A stretch of 64,000 nucleotides of DNA from Pseudohalioglobus sediminis (GTDB lineage Bacteria > Pseudomonadota > Gammaproteobacteria > Pseudomonadales > Halieaceae), in the NCBI RefSeq assembly GCF_008370495.1, contig NZ_VTUX01000001.1:558001-622000 (forward strand). Reading direction: 5' to 3'. Below, piece after piece: positions 1-9,161 of this stretch; the stretch's first letter is position 1; every line of letters begins with the position of its first letter. The notes under the pieces were generated by a model. That model searched no databases and was not told the origin of the DNA. It worked only from the letters and a program-made list of their open reading frames with translations. The position numbers were made by a program, and so were the translations under genes.

Positions 1-1
1 T

Positions 2-1417
2 GCGGTCATGGAGGACGTGGAGGATATTCCCGGCTCGGCGCTGCATGAGGGTGTGAGCTGGGACTGGGAGTCATTCCCTGAATACCTGGACGCCGTCGAG
101 CGCTTCCCGCGCGCCATCGATGTGGGCGCCCAGGTACCGCACTGCGCGGTGCGCACCTATGTCATGGGCGACCGCGGCACCAACAATGAAAAAGCCACAG
201 CGGAAGACATCAGCAAGATGGCCACGATCGTGCGTGAAGGTATAGAGGCCGGCGCGCTGGGTTTCACCACCTCCCGCACCGAACTGCACACCACGCGGGA
301 AGACCAGGCCATGCCCGGCACCTACGCTGACGAAGACGAACTGCTGGGCATCGGCAAGGCGATAGGCGAACTGGGCGGCAAGGGCATCTATGGCGTGGTC
401 TCGGACTGGACCAACTGGGAACAGGAGATGGACTGGATGAAACGCCTCTCCATCGACAACCAGTGCCAGATCAACTTCGTACTGTTCTTCCGTGAGGAGG
501 CTGACTGGCCCCGGGTCAAGGCCCAGCTGGACTATGTGCGCGAGGCGGCAAAAGAAGGCGCCCGGCTGATTCCCCACGTGGGCGCCAGGCCGGTCAACAT
601 CCTGCTGTCATGGGACGGCACCATCAATCCGTTCAGCTTTCACGCCAACTATGCCGCCCTGTCGATACTGTCTCACGAGGAGCGCCTGGCGGAGCTGCGC
701 AAACCGGAGGTACGGGCGGCGATACTGGCGGAGGACCTGCCACTGATGGGTGACGAGTTCATGGACACCATTATCGGTGGCTATGACAAGCTCTACGAAC
801 TCGGCAACCCGCCCAACTACGAACCGGCCCCCGAGGACAGCATTGCCGCGCGCGCGGCTGCCGCGGGTGTACCGCCCCAGGAGCTCTGCTATGACCTGAT
901 GATGCAGCGCGACGGCAAGAACGTGATCTACTTCCCCTGCTTCGGCTACAGCGCCGGCGACCTGAGCCGCCAGATGGCGTTGCTGGAAGACGAGAGCACC
1001 GTGCTGTCACTGGCCGACACCGGCGCCCACTGCGGCGTGCTCTGTGATGCCAGCGTACCCACCCAGATGCTCTCCTTCTACGTGCGCGACCGCCAGCGCG
1101 GCCACCGCCTCGCGCTGGAACAGGCGGTGAAAATGCAGACCATGGAAACCGCCCGCTGTGTCGGCCTGGAGGATCGCGGCACCCTGGAGGTCGGCATGAA
1201 AGCGGACCTCAACCTGATTGACTTCGACGCCCTGCAGCTGGAAGCACCGGAGATTATCTTTGACCTGCCCGCCGGCGGCCGGCGTATGTTCCAGGGCGCC
1301 AAAGGCTACCTGGCCACCATCGTCAGCGGCGAGGTGATCATGGAAAACGGTGAGCCTACCGGCGCCGTTCCCGGCGAACTGATTCGCGGTACGCGAGCGG
1401 CGCCCGTAGCAGCCTGA
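2..1417 (+). CDS. N-acyl-D-amino-acid deacylase family amidohydrolase, 3' part
   Basis: The frame is open to the window edge, so the N-terminus lies outside; about 470 residues are visible and family members are usually 480-580. The protein resembles D-aminoacylase/D-glutamate deacylase-type metal-dependent amidohydrolases, which remove N-acyl groups from D-amino acids. Visible marks are the long TIM-barrel region, the late [16 protein letters not shown] segment (about 1006-1053), where the family has its catalytic Asp, and the C-terminal [17 protein letters not shown] strand typical of amidohydrolase composite domains. The N-terminal metal-binding HxH would be upstream. The gene ends 3 bases before a strong hairpin terminator shared with the convergent esterase gene. 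Substrate is not resolved by sequence. Confidence 0.8.
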   Translation, partial: AVMEDVEDIPGSALHEGVSWDWESFPEYLDAVERFPRAIDVGAQVPHCAVRTYVMGDRGTNNEKATAEDISKMATIVREGIEAGALGFTTSRTELHTTREDQAMPGTYADEDELLGIGKAIGELGGKGIYGVVSDWTNWEQEMDWMKRLSIDNQCQINFVLFFREEADWPRVKAQLDYVREAAKEGARLIPHVGARPVNILLSWDGTINPFSFHANYAALSILSHEERLAELRKPEVRAAILAEDLPLMGDEFMDTIIGGYDKLYELGNPPNYEPAPEDSIAARAAAAGVPPQELCYDLMMQRDGKNVIYFPCFGYSAGDLSRQMALLEDESTVLSLADTGAHCGVLCDASVPTQMLSFYVRDRQRGHRLALEQAVKMQTMETARCVGLEDRGTLEVGMKADLNLIDFDALQLEAPEIIFDLPAGGRRMFQGAKGYLATIVSGEVIMENGEPTGAVPGELIRGTRAAPVAA

Positions 1418-1420
1418 ACG

Positions 1421-1450
1421 AAAACGGGCCCCGCGGGGCCCGTTTTATTT
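1421..1450. terminator. Bidirectional Rho-independent terminator
   Basis: A near-perfect palindrome, AAAACGGGCCCC followed by GCGGGGCCCGTTTT (1421-1446), has a T tract on the plus side and an A tract that reads as T on the minus side. It lies between two convergent stop codons and can end both transcripts. Confidence 0.9.
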
Positions 1451-1464
1451 AACAGCTGTCGCTA

Positions 1465-2610
1465 TCAGTCCTGTGCGGACTGCCAGTCCGGCGAATCATC
1501 CAGCATCAGCTGAATCCACTCCAGCAGCGGTACACCGCCGGCGCTGCGTTCTATCTCATCAGACTGCAGGAAGGTGTGCCCGGTGGCGATCGGAATCCAG
1601 TACTTGCTGCGCTCGGGATGCGCATCTTCCAGCTGCTGCATTTCCGGATACAGCGCTTCTTTCCAGGCATCGAAGCCGATCATCAGGAAACCCAGGGCAA
1701 AGGTGGGATCGTCGCTGTGGCTGAGCATGCCTCGGCGCACGTCGGGATCCTGGTCCATTTGCCAGATATGGTAATCGCTGAAGTGACCGTCTTCGGGGAT
1801 ACAGTTTTCGCAGCTCTCCGGGATGAAGGCACGCGCGTTCCAGTCGTCGAACAACAATTCCAGATAGTCAGGCTGACCCGGGCGACCAACGCCAACGCCA
1901 GCGTCGTTAATCACATCAATACGCACGCCGGGGTACTGCAGGCGCACCAGCGGCAGCGCGAAGGTACTGCCCAGACCACCGGCACTGGATCCGGACAAGA
2001 CAATACGACGGGGATTGGGGAACGTCCGCGCGGCCACATCAAGCCCGGCGGAGAGATTGTGCAGACCACGCTGGAAGCGATCGGCCTCGCCGTCACCGTC
2101 GGTATCGTAATCGATGTCGCTGGCGAAGATACCGCCGTCACAGTACGGCAGGTAGGCGACGTTATAGCCCCTGACCGGGTTGTCCTGGCGTTCGGGGTCG
2201 AGGATGCCGTTCTCCGGGATACCGGGTGACGCATTCGGTGTGGCTGCGCACAACTCGGACCAGCAAGCCCCACCACCCTGCAGGAAGATCATCAGGTCCT
2301 CGGAACCGGCATCGCGGGTCGCCATGGTGTACTCGGACCCGTCAAGGCACAGGGGGCCGTCGCCGGCGCCGAATGAGTGATCCACGATACCGTCGGTTTC
2401 CTCCGAGAGCATGGGTGTGTATTCGCCGATGTAACGGTCAATACCCTGGTCGTACAGCTCCTGGAACGGCTGCGGCTCGGGTTGCGGCGGGTTGTTGGGG
2501 CGATCGCTGCTGTCGGAGCAGCCTGCCAGCAAACCCAGGGACAATATACCGGCTGCCATCAGGCTGGCGCGCGAACCGTACCGCAGGCGCGGCGTGGAGA
2601 TACTTTTCAT
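1465..2610 (-). CDS. Lipoprotein, pectinacetylesterase/Notum-like hydrolase
   Basis: 381 residues with a lipoprotein signal: a hydrophobic stretch ending in LLAGC (Cys about 30), then an SDSSDRPNNPP linker. The mature part carries the marks of the pectinacetylesterase/Notum serine hydrolases: the oxyanion-type LQGGGACWS block (about 109-117), the nucleophile elbow GSSAGGLGS (about 206-214) and a late ATGHTF histidine (about 342-347). It probably removes acyl esters from a carbohydrate or lipid outside the cytoplasm. Start ATG follows an AGGA box by 7 bases. The signal-linker sequence is nearly shared with the lipoproteins at 9162 and 10718, although the catalytic domains are unrelated. Confidence 0.8.
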   Translation of the reverse strand: MKSISTPRLRYGSRASLMAAGILSLGLLAGCSDSSDRPNNPPQPEPQPFQELYDQGIDRYIGEYTPMLSEETDGIVDHSFGAGDGPLCLDGSEYTMATRDAGSEDLMIFLQGGGACWSELCAATPNASPGIPENGILDPERQDNPVRGYNVAYLPYCDGGIFASDIDYDTDGDGEADRFQRGLHNLSAGLDVAARTFPNPRRIVLSGSSAGGLGSTFALPLVRLQYPGVRIDVINDAGVGVGRPGQPDYLELLFDDWNARAFIPESCENCIPEDGHFSDYHIWQMDQDPDVRRGMLSHSDDPTFALGFLMIGFDAWKEALYPEMQQLEDAHPERSKYWIPIATGHTFLQSDEIERSAGGVPLLEWIQLMLDDSPDWQSAQD

Positions 2611-2807
2611 GTTGGAATCCTGGCGGCAACTAAACGCCGCTTTATTGTTAAAGTTTGATGCGGATGCCCCGCAGTCTGCCCTGATAGGTTACGGAATTCA
2701 ATGCATTCCGGATTGCCGGCATGCGAGATTGCAGCGCATGTGGCCACTGCATTGGGGCAAGGCACCCTGCAATACGCTAAGCTGCGCCGATGCAAACAGG
2801 ATTCAGG

Positions 2808-3953
2808 ATGGTCTGGCTGCTGGCGGCAGTGAACGCCGTGGCCATGTCCGGCACACCCATGATGATGCTGGTAGGCAGCATTATCGGCGCGCGCCTGGCC
2901 AGCTCCGAGCAATGGGCCACCCTGCCCATCGCCCTGATGGTTATCGGCACCGCCCTCGGGGTACTCCCGGCGGCTCGCGGTATGGCGCGCCTCGGCCGCA
3001 AGCGAACGTTTCTGCTGTTTCTCGCCATAGGCGTGGCCGCTTGTGCACTCGCCGCCTCAGCGCTGGCCCGGGCCGACTTCACACTGTTCTGCTGCAGCGC
3101 ACTCTTGCTGGGTGTCACCAATGCGGCACTGCAGCAGGTGCGCTTTGCCGCCATGGAATGTGTGCCACTGGACGAAGGCCCCAGGGCCGCCTCGATTATC
3201 ATGTGCGCCGGTATCGTGGCGGCCTTTCTCGGCCCCGAACTGGCCGTTCTCGGCAAGGACCTGCTGGCGGTGGAATACGCCGGTTCCTTTCTGCTGGGGA
3301 TCGGCTGTTTTGTCGGCGGCGCAGCGTTGCTGCTGCTGTACACGCCGGCACCGCAATTCAGCCAGCCTGAGACCAGTGCGCACAGGCCCTGGAAGGCCAT
3401 GCTGGCCAACCCCACCCTGGTGCTCGCCATTACCAGCGGTGCCGTGGCCTACGTGGTCATGTCCTTTGTCATGACCGCAACGCCGATCAGCATGCACCTG
3501 CATCATGGCCACAGCCTGGAAGACACCAAGTGGGTCATACAGTCACATATCGCCGCCATGTTCCTGCCTTCGCTGCTCACTGCCTGGTTGTTCCGCGCCC
3601 TGACCATCCGCGGGCTGATGCTGGCGGGCCTGTTGTGCTATGGCGCCACCATTATCATTGGCCTGGTCGACGTGTCGGTGCTCGGTTTCTGGGGGCAACT
3701 GGTGATGCTGGGCATCGGCTGGAACTTCCTGTTCATATCTGGCACCGCTTTGCTGCCGCGCGCGCATCGGGAAGGTGAACAGTACCGGGCCCAGGCGCTC
3801 AATGACGGCATTGTATTCTCTACCCAGGCGGTGGCCTCATTGTCCGCGGGCTGGGCCATCAGCGCGCTGAGCTGGCAGGCAATACTGTTACTGTGCCTCG
3901 GCCCCATCGCGCTGATGATCGCGGCGCTGGCTGTGCATCGCGCGACTCAGTAA
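2808..3953 (+). CDS. MFS transporter
   Basis: About 381 residues with roughly twelve hydrophobic segments and the major-facilitator loop motif (GMARLGRKR, near residues 61-69) between helices 2 and 3. It is a single-polypeptide inner-membrane exporter or symporter; the ligand cannot be told. ATG 2808 is preferred because an AGGA box lies 6 bases upstream; the in-frame ATG at 2790 has no such box. Its stop overlaps the convergent beta-CASP gene by 7 bases. The 197 bases upstream hold the divergent promoters for this gene and the esterase; I see no other element there. Confidence 0.82.
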   Translation: MVWLLAAVNAVAMSGTPMMMLVGSIIGARLASSEQWATLPIALMVIGTALGVLPAARGMARLGRKRTFLLFLAIGVAACALAASALARADFTLFCCSALLLGVTNAALQQVRFAAMECVPLDEGPRAASIIMCAGIVAAFLGPELAVLGKDLLAVEYAGSFLLGIGCFVGGAALLLLYTPAPQFSQPETSAHRPWKAMLANPTLVLAITSGAVAYVVMSFVMTATPISMHLHHGHSLEDTKWVIQSHIAAMFLPSLLTAWLFRALTIRGLMLAGLLCYGATIIIGLVDVSVLGFWGQLVMLGIGWNFLFISGTALLPRAHREGEQYRAQALNDGIVFSTQAVASLSAGWAISALSWQAILLLCLGPIALMIAALAVHRATQ

Positions 3954-5350
3954 ACGATACTCTGGCCGCGGCTGGGGATCTCTGCGCGCAGCTGCTGCTG
4001 ATCCCAGAGGGCTTCGCGCAGCCCATCCAGCGCCCGCGATTCACCATGCACCAGCAGGGTACGCGGTGCTGGCTGGAAGTGGCCTATCCAGTCCAGCAGC
4101 CCGCCCTGTCCCGCGTGCGCAGATAAACCGCCGAGTGTTTCTATCTGCGCCTTGATCACATACTCCTCGTTGAACAGCTTCACCCGCTTCGCGCCGTCGA
4201 CCAGGATTCGGCCCAGCGTGCCCTGGGCCTGGTAGCCGGTGAAAATCACGGTATTGCGATCGTCCCAGATACGCTGCTTGAAATGATGCCGTATACGCCC
4301 GCCGGTGCACATACCGGAACCGGCAATAATGATGGCGCCGCCCTTGATGCGGTTGATCGCCATCGACTCCTCGGTGTCGATAGCCAGATTCAGCGTCGGC
4401 AGGAAGGTTTCCAGCGACGTCTTCTGCACGTCGCTGAGGTGGCGGACCTCGTCGCCATCGAGCAGGTCCAGCCAGCGGTCGTAGACCCGGGTCACCGCAA
4501 TTGCCATGGGGCTGTCGAGGAACACCTGCCAGTTATCCAGCTCCCCCTGGTAGTGCAGGCAACCGAGGTGGAACAGGATGTCCTGGGTTCGACCCACGGC
4601 AAAGGCAGGGATCATCACGCTGCCCCCGCGCCGCCAGGTTTGTTGCAGGATGTCCCGCAACTGCTGCAGTGAACTTTCCTCATCGCGGTGTTCGCGGTCG
4701 CCATAGGTGCTCTCCATCAGCACCACATCGGCCTGCTGCAATGTCGCAGGCTCGTTCATCAACACCGAGTCGCGCTTGCCCAGGTCACCAGAGAAAACCA
4801 GCGTTTTCTGCTGCGACTGCTCATTGAGCACCACCTCGACGATAGCCGAACCGAGAATGTGCCCGGCATCGTGGAAGCACACCACCCCTGCAGGGCCGTA
4901 GTCCACACGCTCGCCATAGAGAGAGCCGCGACACAGCTTGAGCACGCCTTCCACGTCCTCCATGTCGAACACCGGCTCCACAGCCGGCTTGCCGCGACGG
5001 GCATTGCGAATGTTGGTGCGCTCCAGGTCACGCAGGTACAGGCCTACGGAGTCGTGCAGCATCACACTCAGCAACTCTGCCGTGGCCCGGGTACAGAGGA
5101 TGTCACCGCGAAAACCTTCGTGGTAAAGCTTTGGCAGCATACCGGAGTGATCGAGGTGCGCATGGGATAGCAGCACCGCATCGATAGTGGAAGGGTCGAA
5201 GGCGAACTGTTCATCCTGTATGCGCTCTACCGCATCCCCGCCCTGGTGCATGCCGCAGTCCAGCAGCACCCTGCCCAGCGCCGGCGATTCCAGCATGTGG
5301 CAGGAACCGGTGACTTCCTGGGCGGCGCCGAGAAATGTAATCGTTGCCAT
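3947..5350 (-). CDS. Beta-CASP metallo-beta-lactamase fold RNA nuclease
   Basis: 467 residues. N-terminal metallo-beta-lactamase domain with HAHLDHSG (63-70), HDAGHILGSA and FSGDLGKRD, followed by the beta-CASP insert (ESTYGDREH, then the FAVGRTQ segment) and the C-terminal GLSAHAGQ histidine motif. These are the zinc ligands of the CPSF73/Ysh1-like RNA exonuclease family, so it most likely cleaves or trims RNA in the cytoplasm. ATG 5350 is chosen because AGAGGA lies 7 bases upstream; a TTG two codons earlier is less likely. It is monocistronic and overlaps the 3' end of the MFS gene. Confidence 0.85.
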   Translation of the reverse strand: MATITFLGAAQEVTGSCHMLESPALGRVLLDCGMHQGGDAVERIQDEQFAFDPSTIDAVLLSHAHLDHSGMLPKLYHEGFRGDILCTRATAELLSVMLHDSVGLYLRDLERTNIRNARRGKPAVEPVFDMEDVEGVLKLCRGSLYGERVDYGPAGVVCFHDAGHILGSAIVEVVLNEQSQQKTLVFSGDLGKRDSVLMNEPATLQQADVVLMESTYGDREHRDEESSLQQLRDILQQTWRRGGSVMIPAFAVGRTQDILFHLGCLHYQGELDNWQVFLDSPMAIAVTRVYDRWLDLLDGDEVRHLSDVQKTSLETFLPTLNLAIDTEESMAINRIKGGAIIIAGSGMCTGGRIRHHFKQRIWDDRNTVIFTGYQAQGTLGRILVDGAKRVKLFNEEYVIKAQIETLGGLSAHAGQGGLLDWIGHFQPAPRTLLVHGESRALDGLREALWDQQQLRAEIPSRGQSIVY

Positions 5351-5475
5351 CTGCAATTCCTCTGTTGTGTCTCAACTCAACGTAACAGGGTATGGAAAAG
5401 GCAGGCAAGCTCGCGGCGCTGTGATCTGCGTAAAGCCTGATCCGGGTCAACGGGCGCCAACCCGGGGCACAGCTG

Positions 5476-6342
5476 TCAGGGATTGAATACCACGGTCTTA
5501 TTGCCGCGCACGATAACCCGGTCTTCAAGATGAAAGCGCAGGCCCCTGGACAGCACGGAACGTTCCACGTCCCGCCCCAGTCGCACCAGGTCATCCTTGC
5601 TGCAGGAGTGGGTTACACGCACGACATCCTGCTCGATGATCGGGCCCTCGTCGAGGTCCTCGGTCACGTAGTGACAGGTGGCACCAATCAGTTTGACGCC
5701 ACGATCATAGGCCCTCTGGTAGGGGTTGGCGCCGATGAATGAAGGCAGGAAACTGTGGTGGATATTGATCAGTTGCCCCGCGTAGCGCTCACACAGGGAC
5801 GGCGGGATGATCTGCATGTACCGCGCCAGCACGATGGTCTCGCCACGGTGGCGCTCAACGATGTCGGACACCGCGGCAAATGCCGCGCTTTTGTCATCAA
5901 CCGGCACCGGTACATGGTGGAATGGTATGCCGTGCCACTCCACCATGCTGCGCAGGTTCTCATGATTGGAAATGACGCAGGGTATTTCGCAGTCGAGGTC
6001 GCCACTGTGCCAGCGGTGCAGGATATCGGCCAGGCAATGTGACGCATGGCTTGCCAGGATCACCACCCGTCGCCGGCTCTGGTTGTCGCGCAGGTACCAT
6101 TCCATGTTGTAACGTTCTGCAAGTGGCGCGAAGGCTTCCTGCAAAGCCCTGAGGTCCAGGTCCATGGCGGAAGCGTCAATGACGTTACGCATGAAAAACC
6201 ATTTTTGCGGCACATCGGTGTGGTTATTCGACTCGACCAGCGAGCCGCGATGTTCGGCAACAAAAGCAGACACGGCGGCCACCAGGCCAACCTGGTCGGG
6301 GCAGGAGATAACCAGCGTGTAAAGAGTGGGTTTTGGGGTCAT
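5476..6342 (-). CDS. purU: Formyltetrahydrofolate deformylase
   Basis: 288 residues, close to the usual 280. An N-terminal ACT domain (starting LYTLVISCPDQVGLVAAV) is followed by the formyltransferase-like domain with the NIHHSFLPSF segment and the GATCHYVTEDLDEGPII stretch that carries catalytic His and Asp. PurU hydrolyses 10-formyl-THF to formate and THF, balancing one-carbon units and feeding PurT-type purine synthesis. Start at the ATG ahead of TPKPTLY matches other PurU proteins; an upstream TTG would add seven residues. The ACT domain suggests control by methionine/glycine, as known in the family. Confidence 0.93.
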   Translation of the reverse strand: MTPKPTLYTLVISCPDQVGLVAAVSAFVAEHRGSLVESNNHTDVPQKWFFMRNVIDASAMDLDLRALQEAFAPLAERYNMEWYLRDNQSRRRVVILASHASHCLADILHRWHSGDLDCEIPCVISNHENLRSMVEWHGIPFHHVPVPVDDKSAAFAAVSDIVERHRGETIVLARYMQIIPPSLCERYAGQLINIHHSFLPSFIGANPYQRAYDRGVKLIGATCHYVTEDLDEGPIIEQDVVRVTHSCSKDDLVRLGRDVERSVLSRGLRFHLEDRVIVRGNKTVVFNP

Positions 6343-6457
6343 GGTATGAAGGTGCCGACGCAAAGTGGTGACACCATTCTAATACCGAAGCTGTGTTCGC
6401 CGGTAGTGCAGGCGACTATTGACTGGGATGTATAACCCGCCCCGGTGCGAGCCGGGG

Positions 6458-6703
6458 TCAAATGTCCCGATTCGCCTCCAGGATACATTCGGGGTCTTCA
6501 TCTGCCCGGTGTGAATTCAGATCGAGGATGTACCAGAGGTAACAGCGCGAGAATATGCCGTTAAGAATCAGGAACAGAGAGCACACGGCGACGAACCATT
6601 CCACGCCGTTCATCTTGTCCTGATTCAGGGTCCACAACGCCAGGGCGATACCCAGCAACAACCGTATCACCCGTTCCGCGTTGCCCAGATTGCGATCGAT
6701 CAT
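6458..6703 (-). CDS. Small DUF2892 inner-membrane protein
   Basis: 81 residues with the DUF2892/YgaP-like pattern: MIDRNLGNAERVIRLLLG start, two hydrophobic helices (about 14-25 and 35-50) and a CYLWYIL segment. Members are small membrane proteins often next to rhodanese or stress genes; function is unknown. It lies 27 bases downstream of folE on the same strand and is probably co-transcribed. Confidence 0.72.
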   Translation of the reverse strand: MIDRNLGNAERVIRLLLGIALALWTLNQDKMNGVEWFVAVCSLFLILNGIFSRCYLWYILDLNSHRADEDPECILEANRDI

Positions 6704-6730
6704 GATTCATATGCCTCAGCGCCGTACTGC

Positions 6731-7414
6731 TCAGCCGGCGAGGAACTCCGAACGACGGCGCTCGTCGTGGCGGAACTGGCCACCCAGGGCCGAAGTACGC
6801 GTGGAAGACGTCGCGTCCATGACGCCACGTGCCTTGACACAGTAATGAGCCGCATCAATCACCACCGCCACGTCGTCAGTGCCGAGCAGGGTCTGCAGCG
6901 CCACCATCACCTGCCTGGTCAGGCGCTCCTGCACCTGCGGGCGCTGGGCGAAGAAGCGCACGATACGGTTAATCTTGGACAGCCCGATTACCCGCCCCTT
7001 GGGGATGTAAGCCACCCGTGCAGTGCCATCGATGGTGATGAAGTGATGCTCGCAGGTGCTGACCAGGGTAATGTCATCCACGCGCACCATCTCGTCCACG
7101 CCCATCTTGTTGTCGATTGCCGTGGCCTTGGGGAAACGGCTGTAATCCAGGCCACTGAAAATCTCGTCGACATACATCTTGGCGATACGATTGGGGGTAT
7201 CACAGAGGCTGTCATCAGTCAGGTCCAGTTCCAGCGCCTGGGCGATATCGACAAAGGCCTCGCGAATTCTTTCCACTTTCTGGTCACGGGTCAGGCCGTT
7301 GCGCAACATCGGGGTTTCCAGTCCGTGCTCAACCAGGGCATCGCGCACCTTGCGCGCGTCTTCGGAAAGGGCGTGTACCGGGCTGGCTATCGATTCCATC
7401 ACTGCTGTTTTCAT
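6731..7414 (-). CDS. folE: GTP cyclohydrolase I
   Basis: 227 residues. Converts GTP to 7,8-dihydroneopterin triphosphate, the first step of folate/pterin synthesis. The zinc ligands are visible: Cys121 and His124 in STCEHHF and Cys192 in [10 protein letters not shown]; the QPQVQERL-like [12 protein letters not shown] block and the [10 protein letters not shown] segment are also canonical. It sits 98 bases after the TIGR01777 epimerase gene and before the DUF2892 gene. The N-terminal extension of about 40 residues is common in gammaproteobacterial paralogues. The neighbours suggest a stress or light-linked pterin role rather than housekeeping folate only, but that is inference. Confidence 0.95.
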   Translation of the reverse strand: MKTAVMESIASPVHALSEDARKVRDALVEHGLETPMLRNGLTRDQKVERIREAFVDIAQALELDLTDDSLCDTPNRIAKMYVDEIFSGLDYSRFPKATAIDNKMGVDEMVRVDDITLVSTCEHHFITIDGTARVAYIPKGRVIGLSKINRIVRFFAQRPQVQERLTRQVMVALQTLLGTDDVAVVIDAAHYCVKARGVMDATSSTRTSALGGQFRHDERRRSEFLAG

Positions 7415-7512
7415 AGGGGCTCTCGTTTGTCAGTCGTTTTGCCGGGCCGGGCCGACGCATTCATTGGAATATCAAAACTCAGAAACTTGTACGCTCTCGC
7501 GCCGGCGGCGGA

Positions 7513-8421
7513 TCATTGCAGCAGGTCCTGCAATGCGCCCTCCAGAGTCGGGTGGGAAAATTCAAAACCCATGGCCTGCACGCGCGCGGGCTCAACGCGC
7601 TGGCCCTGCAGCAGGATCTCGTCGGCAAACTCGCCGAGCATGAGCCGCGCCATAAAACCCGGCAGGGGCATGAAGGCGGGACGGTTGATGACATCGCCCA
7701 GCGCACTGGCAATGTCGCGCTGGCGCATGGGGTTGGGCGCGGTGCCGTTGAACACGCCGGAATAGGACGGATACTCGAGCAACCACAGCATCATCGCCAC
7801 CAGGTCGTCAATGTGAATCCACGACCACCACTGCTGGCCGCTGCCCATGGGCCCGCCAAGGCCCAGCTTCGCCGGCGTCAACATTTCCGGCAGGGAACCA
7901 CCCTCAGTGCCCAGCACCACGCCGATACGCACGATGCAGCAGCGGGTCTCCTCGCGCAGATCGGTTTTGGCGGCGCGCTCCCAGTCCGCGCACAGCTGGT
8001 GGCTGAACCCCGATCCCGGCTCGGAGACTTCGGTCAGCAGTTCATCGCCGCGGTGACCGTACCAGCCCACGGCGGAGCCGCTGAGCAGGGCGTCCGGGGC
8101 CCGGGTCTGGCGATTGATCCACTTTACCAGTTGCCCGGTCATGTCGATGCGACTGCGCCGCAACTCGGCCTTCAGCTTCGCGTTCCAGCGCCCGCTGTTC
8201 AGCGGCTCACCGGCCAGGTTGATCACCGAATAGGCCGCATCGGGGGCTGCGAAGTCGTCCAGCGAGCGAATGAAGCGCACCTTGTCACCGCTGGCATGCT
8301 CGCTGCGGCTCAGCACCGTCACCGTGGCCCCTTTCTCCACACAGGCGGCCACCAGGTGCCGGCCAATAAAACCTGTGCCGCCGGTGACCAGCACATGTTG
8401 CGGAAATGCCGCCGAATTCAT
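7513..8421 (-). CDS. TIGR01777/YfcH-like NAD-dependent epimerase
   Basis: About 302 residues. Extended short-chain dehydrogenase with the N-terminal nucleotide site VTGGTGFIGRHL (about 12-23), the INLAGEPLNSGRW signature and GSAVGWYG, all typical of the TIGR01777/SulA-like YfcH family. The substrate of the family is not established. Two consecutive ATG codons are possible starts; GGAG lies about 9 bases upstream. It follows the SOUL gene by about 15 bases, so the two are one transcription unit, with folE further down. Confidence 0.85.
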   Translation of the reverse strand: MNSAAFPQHVLVTGGTGFIGRHLVAACVEKGATVTVLSRSEHASGDKVRFIRSLDDFAAPDAAYSVINLAGEPLNSGRWNAKLKAELRRSRIDMTGQLVKWINRQTRAPDALLSGSAVGWYGHRGDELLTEVSEPGSGFSHQLCADWERAAKTDLREETRCCIVRIGVVLGTEGGSLPEMLTPAKLGLGGPMGSGQQWWSWIHIDDLVAMMLWLLEYPSYSGVFNGTAPNPMRQRDIASALGDVINRPAFMPLPGFMARLMLGEFADEILLQGQRVEPARVQAMGFEFSHPTLEGALQDLLQ

Positions 8422-8439
8422 CATCGTATTGTTCTCCGG

Positions 8440-9012
8440 TTATCGGGTCGCCACCGGCACCATCACTTCGTTGCGTCGCAGGAACGGCAGCGTCCAGGGC
8501 GGGTTGTACTGATTCAGTGTAGCAGCGCCAGTGACAGTGATATCCCGCTGCGCGAGGGCCTCGCGCAGTTCACGTTCGGCACGCGCCACTCTTCCCGCCG
8601 TGGCCCAACCAGAGAATTGCGTTACCGCGACCGTGCGTGCATCCACTTCGCGCAGCGTTACGGCTTCATTGTCGGGCTCGGGAAGCTCTGCCATGGTGTA
8701 CTCGGCCGGCATGGTAAAGGCCATCAACGGCTCCGGCACCCCCAGGGTTTCCTCGACGGGAGCGGTCATCGCGATCGATTTGCCTGCACTGTTGCCACCG
8801 AAAATGTAATCTGCCAGGCGGCGAAAGCCGCCGGTAGTATCACTGTTGGACGCCAGCGTGGTCACCGCGACGATGCGGGGCGCATACTCGCGGATCTCCA
8901 CCTCGCCAATCAGCTCGACCACCTCGTACTCGGGCTCTTCAATGGCGTTTGCTGAAGCACTGCCCAATATCAAACTCATCAACACCCCCATACCCAGACC
9001 GAAAAATTTCAT
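8440..9012 (-). CDS. SOUL-family heme-binding protein, exported
   Basis: 190 residues with a signal peptide (hydrophobic core about 3-16, cleavage near ASANA-IEEP). The mature protein follows the SOUL/HBP pattern: EYEVVELIGEVEIREYAP, GFRRLADYIFGGN, IAMTAPV and the C-terminal YNPPWTLPFLRRNEVMVPV. SOUL proteins bind heme or tetrapyrroles; this one should act in the periplasm. Start is GTG 9015 or ATG 9012, both behind GGAG. First gene of the minus-strand unit with the TIGR01777 epimerase and probably folE. Confidence 0.88.
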   Translation of the reverse strand: MKFFGLGMGVLMSLILGSASANAIEEPEYEVVELIGEVEIREYAPRIVAVTTLASNSDTTGGFRRLADYIFGGNSAGKSIAMTAPVEETLGVPEPLMAFTMPAEYTMAELPEPDNEAVTLREVDARTVAVTQFSGWATAGRVARAERELREALAQRDITVTGAATLNQYNPPWTLPFLRRNEVMVPVATR

Positions 9013-9161
9013 CACGCGTTACTCCATCGCTGACGTTTGTTCGTAGCAATATACGCAACAGCCCAGCAGCCTGATCACCTCGATACGGCCGGGAGTCGCT
9101 GGACTTTTAGCGCGGTCACGGGGCATATTACGGTCACGTGCCAGAATAAGGATGAATCATA

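Noticed and set aside
7516-8955. 479-codon plus-strand frame
   Set aside because: Runs antisense to the TIGR01777 and SOUL genes; composition is His/Gln/Arg-rich as in shadow frames.
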